Notes: generated from the letters alone by a model not told the origin. DNA of 11,819 nucleotides from DASRTE01 sp035656095 (GCA_035656095.1 DASRTE010000038.1:1-11819); one strand, 5' to 3'. Positions 1 through 6,801 are shown, counted from the stretch's first letter. A program made the numbers and translations.

Positions 1-3
1 CTG

Positions 4-138
4 CTGGGAAGCTGCACCGACGGGTCCGCGCAGCACCCGCAGAACCTTCAGTTCGACCTGCCGTCTTCACCCGCCTGCTCTGGCGTGTCACCGGAGTCCT
101 TCCGGCAGCTGCACCGGCTCGTCGGGTCAGCTTCCCAG
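4..138. repeat. Imperfect inverted repeat with 21-nt arms near the left edge
   Basis: The arm at 4-24 begins CTGGGAAGCTG. The arm at 118-138, read on the other strand, begins with the same eleven bases and matches 18 of 21 overall. A direct copy of AGCTGCACCG also occurs at 10-19 and 107-116. The repeat lies downstream of the last gene of the minus-strand operon, which stops at 182. Bases 1-181 otherwise show no convincing gene: the open frames there lack conserved-looking sequence and a ribosome binding site. It could be a terminator-like structure, the end of a small mobile element, or chance. I cannot choose because the element may continue beyond the window. Confidence 0.5.
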
Positions 139-181
139 TCATATGGTCGAATTCCCGCGCACCCACACGCGAACCGGTGTC

Positions 182-679
182 CTACCGTGCCGGTCGGGAT
201 CGCATGGCGATCACCGCCAGCGATACGACGGCAACCGGACCGGCCAGCGCCAGCGGCAACGACGGTGACACCGGTGCGGCCGCGACGACGAGGGCGAGCG
301 CCCCTGCACCGAGAGCCGCGGCGACCGGTACCGCCAGAGCCTCGGCCCAGCCGACCATGAGCCTCGCCGTTGAGCCGTCGATGCGTTCGACCAGCTCGGC
401 AAGGTCGAGCGCCAGCAGGTACACGAGCATCAGGATGCCGCTGCCGGCCGCGGCCGGCAGCGGCAGGCCGGACACGCCCGCGCGCAGGATGACCGCGATC
501 AGCGCGGCCACGAGCGCTACCGAACTCGCCCAGCGCAGCGCCGGGTGCACGGCCACTGCCACACCACAGGCTGCGACCCAGACCCAGAGCCGCGCATCGG
601 CCGGGACGTGGGCGCCGGCGACGACGACCACGCCGGCTCCCGGCACGGCCGCGGCGGCACCTGCCAGGAGGGGGTTCAC
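182..679 (-). CDS. Small polytopic membrane protein, last gene of the MoxR/DUF58 operon
   Basis: The product is a 165-residue, strongly hydrophobic protein of unknown function. About five membrane segments can be seen, roughly at residues 4-21, 32-48, 50-65, 71-93 and 108-158; the last stretch is long enough for two. A short polar loop containing ELVERIDGS sits near residue 100, and the C-terminus is basic (MRSRPAR). The GTG start overlaps the stop of the upstream DUF58 gene in a GTGA tetranucleotide, which fixes the start and implies translational coupling. A longer open frame upstream of this GTG runs antisense-like inside DUF58 and has no membrane character. The position suggests it is a membrane partner of the MoxR/DUF58 pair. 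I do not recognise a named family. Confidence 0.8.
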   Translation of the reverse strand: MNPLLAGAAAAVPGAGVVVVAGAHVPADARLWVWVAACGVAVAVHPALRWASSVALVAALIAVILRAGVSGLPLPAAAGSGILMLVYLLALDLAELVERIDGSTARLMVGWAEALAVPVAAALGAGALALVVAAAPVSPSLPLALAGPVAVVSLAVIAMRSRPAR

Positions 680-1944
680 CGCCCACCACCGGCGAGCTGC
701 GGATTCAGCCGGACGGATATCCGGTCGAGCAAGCCGATCGCGTCGTCGTCCGGCCCCCACGGCACCACGGTGATGCCGATCGCCGCGAGCTCGTGGCGCA
801 GTGCGTCGCGTTCCAGCCGCCACAGGCGCACGGCCTCCGGGCCGGCCCGTGTCCCCGGCGGGGGGTCTGGGTCAGAGCGGAGCACGTCGACCACCACGGT
901 CGGATGCCCGCGTTCACGCAGGTCACGGAAGATCTCCGCAACTCCCGGATCCAGGATCGGACTGAACGCGAGGACCAGGGCGCCAGGAGGCAGCGCACGG
1001 CGCGGCAGCCGCGCCAGGTCCGGCGCGACGTACGAGTCGTCGACCCGTACGTCCAGCACCGTCTCGACGACCCGGTGCAGCTGGCGCGCGCCCGTTCCCG
1101 GTGGCAGCCACCGCACGATCCCCCCGAGTGCCACCACCCCGACCCGGTCGCCGGCGGCCAGGTAGGTCTGGGCGACACCGGCGGCGCCACGGACGGAGAG
1201 GTCGAGGGTGCCTGCCACCTCCGTCGTCGCGTCGATCACGACGACGGCGTCCGCCGCGCGTTCGACGGCGTGCCGGGTCAGGTGCAGACGCCCCCGGCGA
1301 GCCGTCGCCGGCCAGTGGACCCGGCGCACCGCATCACCGGGTTCGTAGGGCCTGACGCCGGCGAACTCGACTCCGGCGCCCGCCGTGCGACCCGCGTGCA
1401 GGCCGACGCGCTGGACCAGTCGGGGCGGCAGCGGGAGATGTCGGGCCCAGGCGGCGGGCGGGTGGACGTCGATACGGCCAAGGATCACCTCGCCGGTCGC
1501 CACGTCGAGCCGGGACGGGCCCCAGGCCGTCAGCCGGACCGGACCGAGACTGCGCCGGCCCCATCGGGTCGGCCGAACCGACCACCGCTCGGCTGCCTGC
1601 CGCCGCCCGGCCGTCGCGACCGCGCCGGACCCGTCCCAGGCGGTGGCCGGCAGCGCAAGTTCGGCGCGCACGCCGCCGCGAGCGGGCCCGGGGTCCATCG
1701 TGACGTCCACGTCGACCGCGTCGCCCTCGAGGTACCGGTCTCCCGGCGTCGCCGCCGTGATGGTGAGCTCACCCGGCCGGGCGCGGCGCCCGGTCGCCAG
1801 CACCGCGAGAGACGGGACTGCGACCACGATCAGCTCCGGGCGGCCCAGGATCAGGCCTGCGGCTGCGGCCAGTGTGCCCACGGTGGCCAGCCGACCGGCC
1901 AGGCGCGACGGGCGCCACGTCAGCGGAACGCGGAGTTCGGTCAC
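676..1944 (-). CDS. DUF58 domain-containing membrane-anchored protein
   Basis: The product has 422 residues. Two hydrophobic segments at about residues 18-33 and 36-51 form an N-terminal membrane hairpin. A beta-rich region follows. The DUF58 signature is at about 197-224: GVRPYEPGDAVRRVHW, followed by ARRGRLHLT. The stretch AVVVIDAT near 233-240 marks the start of a degenerate von Willebrand A-like fold; a full MIDAS metal motif is not evident. DUF58 proteins are nearly always encoded next to a MoxR AAA+ ATPase and are thought to act with it at the membrane, as here. The GTG start overlaps the moxR-type stop as GTGA. The open frame continues far upstream of this GTG, but that part lies antisense-like within the MoxR gene and is not coding. 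The exact substrate is unknown. Confidence 0.93.
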   Translation of the reverse strand: MTELRVPLTWRPSRLAGRLATVGTLAAAAGLILGRPELIVVAVPSLAVLATGRRARPGELTITAATPGDRYLEGDAVDVDVTMDPGPARGGVRAELALPATAWDGSGAVATAGRRQAAERWSVRPTRWGRRSLGPVRLTAWGPSRLDVATGEVILGRIDVHPPAAWARHLPLPPRLVQRVGLHAGRTAGAGVEFAGVRPYEPGDAVRRVHWPATARRGRLHLTRHAVERAADAVVVIDATTEVAGTLDLSVRGAAGVAQTYLAAGDRVGVVALGGIVRWLPPGTGARQLHRVVETVLDVRVDDSYVAPDLARLPRRALPPGALVLAFSPILDPGVAEIFRDLRERGHPTVVVDVLRSDPDPPPGTRAGPEAVRLWRLERDALRHELAAIGITVVPWGPDDDAIGLLDRISVRLNPQLAGGGR

Positions 1945-2930
1945 GACGCCCGCGGCCGGGTCGGTGGCGTCGGGACGGCATCGAGGATCTCGGCGACCAC
2001 GTCGTCGCCCGACACGCGCCGCACCCACAGCTCGGGACGCAGAACCATCCGGTGACCCAGCGCCGGAACCGCCACGTGCTTGACGTCGTCGGGCGTCACG
2101 AAGTCGCGGCCGTCGAGCACCGCCTGTCCCCGGGCCAGCGCGAGGATCGCCAGCCCACCTCGCGGACTCGCACCGACCAGGACCTGGGCGTGGTCGCGGG
2201 TGGCGCCGACGAGACGCACCACGTAGTCGAGCAGGTCGCCGTCGACCTCGACGTCCTCCAGCGACCGCATCATGGCGAGCAGTTCCGTCGCCTCGCCGAT
2301 CGGGCGTAGCTCGACCTCGGGCGCCTTGCGATCGAGCCGCCGGCGCAGCATCGCGCCCTCGTCGGGCGGAGTCAGGTAGCCGATCCGTACCCGCATGACG
2401 AAGCGATCGAGTTGCGCCTCCGGGAGGGGATAGGTGCCCTCGAACTCGATCGGGTTGTCGGTGGCCAGGACCGTGAACGGCTCCGCCAAGGCCCGGGTGA
2501 CGCCGTCGACCGTCACCTGCCGCTCGGCCATGGCCTCGAGCAGGGCGGCCTGCGTGCGCGGCGGGGTCCGGTTGATCTCGTCCGCGAGGACGAGGTTGGC
2601 GAACACCGGGCCCGGACGGAACGTGAGCTCGCCCGTCCGCGGGTCGAGCACGGGTGCGCCGGTCACGTCGGAGGGCAGCAGGTCGGGCGTGAACTGTATG
2701 CGCCGCATCTCGAGCCCGAGCACCCGCGCGAAGGACCGGGCCATCAGGGTCTTGCCCAGCCCGGGCAGGTCTTCGAGGAGCACGTGCCCGCCGGAGAGGA
2801 TCCCGAGCAGGACGAGTTCCAGGGCCGTGCGCTTGCCCACGACGGCACGCTCGACCTCCGCGAGCACTTCGCGAGCCCGTCGGCCGGTCGCCGTCGTCGT
2901 CCACGCGGGGGAGCTCACGGTCTCGGTCAC
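1941..2930 (-). CDS. MoxR-family AAA+ ATPase
   Basis: The product has 329 residues, the usual length for MoxR proteins. Walker A is DLPGLGKT at about residues 54-61, Walker B is LVLADEIN at 113-120, and sensor 1 is ATDNP at 156-160, where many homologues have ATQNP. The motif EAQLDRF at 171-177 contains the putative arginine finger, and GASPRGGLA toward the C-terminus fits sensor 2. MoxR ATPases act as chaperone-like machines that mature or activate partner complexes, typically with DUF58 or VWA proteins. The GTG start was chosen because GGAG lies 5 nt before it (2936-2939), in the 10-nt gap after the previous stop. An in-frame ATG at 2984 would overlap the upstream gene by 44 nt. The downstream DUF58 gene is coupled by a GTGA overlap. 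Confidence 0.95.
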   Translation of the reverse strand: MTETVSSPAWTTTATGRRAREVLAEVERAVVGKRTALELVLLGILSGGHVLLEDLPGLGKTLMARSFARVLGLEMRRIQFTPDLLPSDVTGAPVLDPRTGELTFRPGPVFANLVLADEINRTPPRTQAALLEAMAERQVTVDGVTRALAEPFTVLATDNPIEFEGTYPLPEAQLDRFVMRVRIGYLTPPDEGAMLRRRLDRKAPEVELRPIGEATELLAMMRSLEDVEVDGDLLDYVVRLVGATRDHAQVLVGASPRGGLAILALARGQAVLDGRDFVTPDDVKHVAVPALGHRMVLRPELWVRRVSGDDVVAEILDAVPTPPTRPRAS

Positions 2931-2940
2931 GGGTGCTCCG

Positions 2941-3501
2941 TCAGATCTGTTCGATGGCGTCGAGGACACGGGCGAGCGTCGCACGGTCGGGTCCCGGCAT
3001 GTTGCGGTCAGGCGCGTCCGTCCGCGTCGGGTCGAGCAACACCCACGCCTCGGGCCCTAGAAGCCGGGCGGCGGCAGACGGATCGGCATGCAGGTCGACG
3101 CCGTGCCGCTCGAGAAGGCGCACGTCCGCCACCCGCGTCAGCCGTGGGCGCAGGGCGGCGTCGAAGTCGTAGGCCGACGTCAGGCCCCATTCCACTGACC
3201 CTACGGTCCGGGTGAACCCGGGCAGCGCCGGTGCCGGTTGTCGCCGCCGCCACGGCAGGGCCACCAGCTCGGGCACGTCCGGATCGGCGACGATCAGCCT
3301 CAGGCGAAGCACCAGCAGCGCGCCCACCACGGCACTCGACATCACCAGCCCGATCGGACCGGCGGCCAGGGTCGCCGCGACGACCAAGATGAACGGCCAC
3401 CGCGCGACGGTCCGCGGCGGAGGACGGAGCGGCCTGTCGGTGCGCTGCCCGGTCGGCGCACTCGGAACATCCACGTCGAGCGGCGGCAGTCCGGAGATCA
3501 C
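2941..3501 (-). CDS. Conserved membrane protein of unknown function in the MoxR operon
   Basis: The product has 186 residues. A proline-rich cytosolic-looking N-terminus (to about residue 33) is followed by hydrophobic residues 34-70, long enough for a membrane hairpin. A soluble C-terminal half of about 110 residues follows, containing VEWGLTSAYDFD, RLTRVADVRLLERHGVDL, LLGPEAWVLLDP and PGPDRATLARVLDAIE. These blocks look like a conserved actinobacterial family that I recall near moxR genes, with no assigned function. The GTG start overlaps the stop of the DUF4129 gene in GTGA, which sets the start; the longer upstream frame runs antisense-like through the DUF4129 gene. The position between DUF4129 and MoxR suggests a part in the same membrane complex. 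That is inference. Confidence 0.85.
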   Translation of the reverse strand: MISGLPPLDVDVPSAPTGQRTDRPLRPPPRTVARWPFILVVAATLAAGPIGLVMSSAVVGALLVLRLRLIVADPDVPELVALPWRRRQPAPALPGFTRTVGSVEWGLTSAYDFDAALRPRLTRVADVRLLERHGVDLHADPSAAARLLGPEAWVLLDPTRTDAPDRNMPGPDRATLARVLDAIEQI

Positions 3502-4334
3502 GACCGAACCCCAGCGTCGATACGGCTCAGTGCCTCCCGCCCGGCGGCGACGTCGGCGGCCGTCACCGGTGCCGACGAGTACCGAGCGGCCAGGAACAAC
3601 CGGGTGAGCCGGCGGCCGGGCTCGGCGGGCAGCCGTCCCTCGGCGACCGTTCGGGCCAGGAACTCCTCGGGCGACTCGGCCGGACGCCGGCCCGAACCGG
3701 CGGAATTGAGGGTCGCCTCCATGGCGGCGTAGCAGGCGACGACGGCCACACGGGGGCCACCGACCGGTTCGTCGAGAGCAGCCCGGCCGGCCGCGATCGC
3801 GTCCAGGCCGTCGTCCCGATCGAGCGCCGCGGGCGTCGATGTGCCGCGCCGGGCGGCGCGCGCCCGCCACCACAGCATGGCCGAAGCGACGACGGTCAGG
3901 CCCAGGGCAAGGATGCCGATCCACCCCGACCAACCGAGGACGTCGGAGGCGCCGGCCGGTGCCTCGAGGCCACCATCGTCGCCGTCGAACGGACGGCGTT
4001 CCTGGCCGGACTGCAACTCGCGCAGCACGAGCACGACAGCGATCACCGCGGCGACGGCGACGAGGCGTTGCAGCCACTCCCACCGCGTTTCTTCGTCCAG
4101 GCGACGTCTGCGGTGCAGCATCCGACCGACCAGGAGGATGGGGATGCACAACAGCGCCGCCACGAGCAGCACGACCTCGAACGAGAGTCCCGGCAAGGCG
4201 AACAGCGGCCGGAACTCGAGCTCGAGCTGCCCGACCGCGCGGGTACCGCCGACGGCTGCCGCCACGAGCCCTGCGCCCGCGACGACCAGCGCCGTCACTG
4301 TGACGGCAGATCGAGCCCGCACGCGGCCTCCCAC
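3498..4334 (-). CDS. DUF4129 domain-containing membrane protein
   Basis: The product has up to 278 residues. Four membrane segments are visible at about residues 10-29, 52-70, 88-105 and 136-156. A cytosolic C-terminal DUF4129 domain spans about 195-273, with YAAMEATL, RRPAESPEEFLART and the characteristic LFLAARYSSAPVT. DUF4129 domains occur in MoxR/DUF58/transglutaminase clusters of actinobacteria and are often the C-terminal part of transglutaminase-like membrane proteins; here the domain stands without a transglutaminase. It is the first gene of the five-gene operon. The start is uncertain: GTG at 4334, or GTG at 4322, which has GGGAGG four bases upstream and may be better. The 63-nt gap from bldC contains a hairpin, so the operon either has its own promoter or is reached by read-through. 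Confidence 0.87.
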   Translation of the reverse strand: MGGRVRARSAVTVTALVVAGAGLVAAAVGGTRAVGQLELEFRPLFALPGLSFEVVLLVAALLCIPILLVGRMLHRRRRLDEETRWEWLQRLVAVAAVIAVVLVLRELQSGQERRPFDGDDGGLEAPAGASDVLGWSGWIGILALGLTVVASAMLWWRARAARRGTSTPAALDRDDGLDAIAAGRAALDEPVGGPRVAVVACYAAMEATLNSAGSGRRPAESPEEFLARTVAEGRLPAEPGRRLTRLFLAARYSSAPVTAADVAAGREALSRIDAGVRS

Positions 4335-4359
4335 CCGGGAAGGTCCACCCGTTGATCGA

Positions 4360-4394
4360 TTCTCCGGCGGCCACGGTGGGTGGCCGCCGGAGAA
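4360..4394 (-). terminator. Perfect 14-bp hairpin just after bldC
   Basis: The arms TTCTCCGGCGGCCA (4360-4373) and TGGCCGCCGGAGAA (4381-4394) are perfectly complementary around a 7-nt loop. The structure begins 3 nt past the bldC stop. In the direction of bldC transcription no run of T follows, so this is at best a U-less terminator of the kind often seen in high-GC actinomycetes. It could also act as an mRNA 3'-end stabiliser or partial attenuator before the DUF4129 operon, which starts 26 nt further on. Confidence 0.7.
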
Positions 4395-4397
4395 GAC

Positions 4398-4625
4398 TCA
4401 CCCCTGTTGCTCGGCGTCGGGCTCGGCTCGCTGCTGGGGGATCTGCCCCGTGAGCAGTGCACGAACCTCGGACTCCCGATAGCGCCGGTGTCCCCCAAGC
4501 GTCCGGATCGACGTCAGCTTGCCGGCCTTGGCCCACCGGGTGACGGTCTTGGGGTCTACCCGGAACATGGCAGCGACCTCGGCCGGAGTGAGGAGGGGCT
4601 CGGCGTCCTGAGTCCTCGTCGCCAT
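4398..4625 (-). CDS. bldC: BldC-family MerR-like developmental regulator
   Basis: The product has 75 residues, close to the roughly 68-residue Streptomyces BldC. The winged helix-turn-helix fills most of it (about residues 11-54), with LLTPAEVAAMFRVDPKTV, then RWAKAGKLTSIRTLGGHR and RYRESEVRALL. The match to remembered BldC sequence is close to identity in this core. BldC binds DNA as head-to-tail multimers on direct repeats and delays entry into development in Streptomyces; in non-sporulating relatives its role is less clear. The ATG start was chosen because AGGGAGG lies about 4 nt before it and the conserved N-terminus begins here; a frame continuing to 4886 is not conserved. A palindrome at 4646-4663 lies in the probable leader, and a hairpin follows the stop. 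Confidence 0.95.
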   Translation of the reverse strand: MATRTQDAEPLLTPAEVAAMFRVDPKTVTRWAKAGKLTSIRTLGGHRRYRESEVRALLTGQIPQQRAEPDAEQQG

Positions 4626-4645
4626 CGTCACCTCCCTACGTGACC

Positions 4646-4663
4646 GGTGGAGCGGGCTCCACC
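4646..4663. promoter_or_regulatory. 18-bp palindrome in the probable bldC leader
   Basis: GGTGGAGC and GCTCCACC form a perfect 8-bp inverted repeat with two bases between them. It ends about 20 nt before the bldC start and just upstream of its ribosome binding site. It could be an operator for a dimeric regulator or a leader hairpin that tunes translation. The function is inferred only from symmetry and position. Confidence 0.45.
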
Positions 4664-4860
4664 TCGGACATTCGCCCGACGTCGCGGCCGAGCGGACATC
4701 TCGACGGGCGCCTCGAACGGACCATCCGGACGATTCCACGCGCGCCGTCACGTCAAAGACTACGCAGAGACGACGTATGCCGCGACTCGAACACAAACCG
4801 GTCATCGGACGGGCGTGTCGGTGCCACCTCAGCCGAACCCATGATCGCGTGGAACGGCAT

Positions 4861-4877
4861 ATCGTGACGGACACGAT
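4861..4877. promoter_or_regulatory. Dyad upstream of vdh
   Basis: ATCGTG and CACGAT flank a 5-nt centre, giving a 17-bp dyad about 70 nt before the vdh start. A related TGATCGCGTG lies about 20 bases upstream. It is a candidate operator for the dehydrogenase gene. A 6-bp arm can arise by chance, so confidence is low. Confidence 0.3.
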
Positions 4878-4945
4878 CACATTCACCGCACGCCCGCCCC
4901 TGCCGACCGCAGGCCGCGGGCTCAGGACGCGAAGGGGTCACCACC

Positions 4946-6046
4946 GTGACCGAGACGTCGAACCCGACCGGGGTCTTCGGCCGGCACACCGGCCACGAGC
5001 AAGTGGTCTTCTGCCAGGACGAGGTCAGTGGGTTGCGCGCGATCATCGCGATCTACTCGACCGCCCTCGGACCCGCGCTGGGTGGCACGCGGTTCTATCC
5101 CTACGGGAGCGAGGACGCCGCCGTCGCGGACGTGCTCGAGCTCTCCCGCGGCATGGCGTACAAGAACGCCCTGGCCGGTCTCGATCTCGGCGGCGGCAAG
5201 GCGGTGATCATCGGTGATCCCGACCACGACAAGTCCGAGGCACTGCTGCGGGCCTATGGACGCTTCGTGGCATCGCTGGGCGGGCGCTACATCACCGCGT
5301 GCGACGTCGGCACGTACGTGGCCGATATGGACATCATCGCCCGCGAGTGCCACTGGGTCACGGGCCGTTCCCCCGCCGAGGGGGGCGCCGGCGACTCCAG
5401 CGTCCTGACCTCGTTCGGAGTGTTCCAAGGCATGCGCGCATGTGCCGAGCGGCTGTGGGGCGAACCGACGCTGCGGGATCGACGGGTGGGGATATCCGGC
5501 GTCGGCAAGGTGGGCGCGAAACTGGCGAACCTGCTGATCGACGACGGTGCCGCGGTGGTGGTCACCGACGTCTCCGAACACGCCATCGAGCGGATCCGCG
5601 CCGCGCAACCGACGGTCGAGGTGGTCGACGGTACGGCGGCGCTCGCGACGGCCGGCATCCACGTTTTCGCGCCCTGCGCCCTGGGCGGCGCGCTGGACGA
5701 CGACACGGTGGCCGCGTTGGCGGCGGGCACCTGCCGCGCCGTCTGCGGGGGTGCGAACAACCAACTCGCTCATCCCGGTGTGGAGAAGATGCTCGAGGAC
5801 CGCTCGATCCTCTATGCGCCCGACTACGTCGTGAACTCCGGCGGCGTGATCCAGGTCGCCGACGAGTTGCACGGATTCTCCTTCGAGCGGGCCCAGGGCA
5901 AGGCGTCGCGGATCTTCGAGACGACGCGTCGCATCTTCTCGCTGGCGGCCGACGAGGGCGTTCCGCCCGCGGTGGCGGCCGACCGCCTGGCGGAGCGGCG
6001 GATGACCGAGGTGGCCAGGCTGAAGAGCATCCATCTTCCCGGATGA
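4946..6046 (+). CDS. vdh: NAD-dependent valine/leucine dehydrogenase (Glu/Leu/Phe/Val family)
   Basis: The enzyme catalyses reversible oxidative deamination of branched-chain L-amino acids to 2-oxo acids with NAD+, the first step of their catabolism, in the cytosol. The product has 366 residues, matching Streptomyces valine dehydrogenase. The family signature GMAYKNALAGLDLGGGKAVI contains substrate-binding K73 and catalytic K85; D120 lies in TACDVGT. The Rossmann motif is GISGVGKVG (G185, G187, G190), and D208 in VVTDVS favours NAD over NADP. GGANNQL and APDYVVNSGG complete the active site. The GTG start has GAAGGGG about 9 nt upstream. Valine versus leucine preference cannot be read from sequence; vdh is chosen from genomic context next to bldC, as in Streptomyces. 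Confidence 0.93.
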   Translation: MTETSNPTGVFGRHTGHEQVVFCQDEVSGLRAIIAIYSTALGPALGGTRFYPYGSEDAAVADVLELSRGMAYKNALAGLDLGGGKAVIIGDPDHDKSEALLRAYGRFVASLGGRYITACDVGTYVADMDIIARECHWVTGRSPAEGGAGDSSVLTSFGVFQGMRACAERLWGEPTLRDRRVGISGVGKVGAKLANLLIDDGAAVVVTDVSEHAIERIRAAQPTVEVVDGTAALATAGIHVFAPCALGGALDDDTVAALAAGTCRAVCGGANNQLAHPGVEKMLEDRSILYAPDYVVNSGGVIQVADELHGFSFERAQGKASRIFETTRRIFSLAADEGVPPAVAADRLAERRMTEVARLKSIHLPG

Positions 6047-6188
6047 CGTGCGGGACCAAAGGACAGACCAGGGCGAGACGGAACACGGACGCACCCTGTA
6101 CCGTTGTCAACACGAGCAGATGTCACCGAAGGTTCCGCGGGCGTCCGACTTTCTGGTCGCCCCGGTTTTGTGCGAGGGGGTCGACCCT

Positions 6189-6383
6189 ATGGGGCGCGGC
6201 CGGGCCAAGGCCAAGCAGACGAAGGTGGCCCGTCGGCTGAAGTACCAGTCGCTGGACACCGACTTCGACGCACTCCAGCGTGAGCTGGGCGCGTCCGATG
6301 GCGACGTGGACGACCACGCCGTCGAGAACGACGAGTACGACCCCGACGCCTCCGACGACGGGCAGCCCGCTCGCTGGGGCTAG
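6189..6383 (+). CDS. DUF3073 domain-containing small protein
   Basis: The product has 64 residues. A very basic N-terminus (MGRGRAKAKQTKVARRLKY) is followed by SLDTDFDALQREL and a strongly acidic tail ending in GQPARWG. This charge pattern is typical of DUF3073, a small actinobacterial family of unknown function commonly encoded next to purM. The basic head could contact nucleic acid; that is inference. The ATG start has GAGGGGG 8 nt upstream (6174-6180), and the conserved family begins exactly here; the in-frame extension back to 6048 looks non-coding. It lies 142 nt downstream of vdh on the same strand. No clear promoter or terminator is visible between them. Confidence 0.92.
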   Translation: MGRGRAKAKQTKVARRLKYQSLDTDFDALQRELGASDGDVDDHAVENDEYDPDASDDGQPARWG

Positions 6384-6434
6384 GCCGAGCCGGCGCTGCG
6401 TTCGTACGCATCATTCACGCTGCGGCCGCAGGAC

Positions 6435-6440
6435 TACGCT
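6435..6440 (+). promoter_or_regulatory. Candidate -10 element (TACGCT) for a leaderless transcript of the 117-aa gene
   Basis: TACGCT fits the actinobacterial TANNNT -10 and lies 7 nt before the GTG start, where transcription would be expected to begin. No -35 is clear; TTCACG at 6414-6419 is a weak candidate. The GAGGG between hexamer and GTG is only one base from the start, too close to work well as a ribosome binding site. Confidence 0.45.
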
Positions 6441-6447
6441 CGAGGGC

Positions 6448-6801
6448 GTGGAAGCCCAGGAGATCTTTTCGACCGTGTTCGCGCTGGGCGACCACATCCG
6501 ATACGTCGCCGTCGCCCACGACCAGCAGGTCGCGCTGCAGCAGCGCGACGGCATCGCCGACGCGTCCTCGACCGAGTCGGATCGCTATGAAGAGCTCCTC
6601 GTCAACCCGACCCTGCTCCTGCTGGCCCGCCAGCGCGGAGAGATCGACTGTGGAGGGCTCGTGCACGTGATCGTCCGCTATGGCAACTTCGCCCAGGTGG
6701 TCGTGCCGAACCCCGACGGTGGGCACGTCTCGGTCGCCGTCGCACCCGACCACGATCCGGTCGCCGTCGCCGAATCGGTGGGGCGGCTTCTCGGCTCCTA
6801 G
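6448..6801 (+). CDS. Conserved 117-aa protein of unknown function, possibly roadblock/profilin-like
   Basis: The product has no signal peptide or membrane segment. Recognisable blocks are IFSTVFALGDHIRYVAVA, SDRYEELLVNPTLLLLARQ, IDCGGLVHVIVRYGNF and VVVPNPDGGHVSVAVAP. The order suggests alternating helices and strands ending in an amphipathic helix (AVAESVGRLL). This resembles small roadblock/LC7 or profilin-like folds, an impression rather than a family assignment. The GTG start was chosen because similarity-like sequence begins here and a -10 hexamer lies 7 nt upstream; the in-frame open region from 6280 overlaps DUF3073 and is low-complexity. Its stop TAG shares the CTAG of the convergent purM stop. 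No function can be assigned. Confidence 0.8.
   Translation: MEAQEIFSTVFALGDHIRYVAVAHDQQVALQQRDGIADASSTESDRYEELLVNPTLLLLARQRGEIDCGGLVHVIVRYGNFAQVVVPNPDGGHVSVAVAPDHDPVAVAESVGRLLGS

Larger units (their letters stand above)
4626..4945. other. 320-bp divergent spacer between bldC and vdh
   Basis: No gene is convincing here. The spacer must hold the promoters of both divergent genes, but I cannot place either with confidence. It contains an 18-bp palindrome close to bldC (4646-4663) and a short dyad close to vdh (4861-4877). On the minus strand TAGTCT, within GCGTAGTCTTTG (about 4753-4758), is a possible bldC -10 hexamer without a good -35. The base composition is slightly less G+C-rich around 4750-4880 than in the genes, as expected for a regulatory region. 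Confidence 0.6.

Noticed and set aside
1..181. A small gene in the left-edge region, on either strand
   Set aside because: The open frames there have no ribosome binding site and no recognisable sequence, and the region is dominated by an inverted repeat.
793..2055. A 420-codon plus-strand open frame opposite DUF58
   Set aside because: It is an antisense shadow with no domain features and it conflicts with a coherent minus-strand operon.
1945..2904. An upstream in-frame extension of the DUF58 gene running through the MoxR gene
   Set aside because: The extension is Arg-rich low-complexity sequence overlapping a strongly supported MoxR ATPase in another frame. The GTGA overlap gives a natural start.
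4922..6094. A 390-codon open frame on the minus strand opposite vdh
   Set aside because: It lies wholly antisense to a clear dehydrogenase. The translation is rich in Arg, His and Gly without family blocks, as expected from third-position GC bias.
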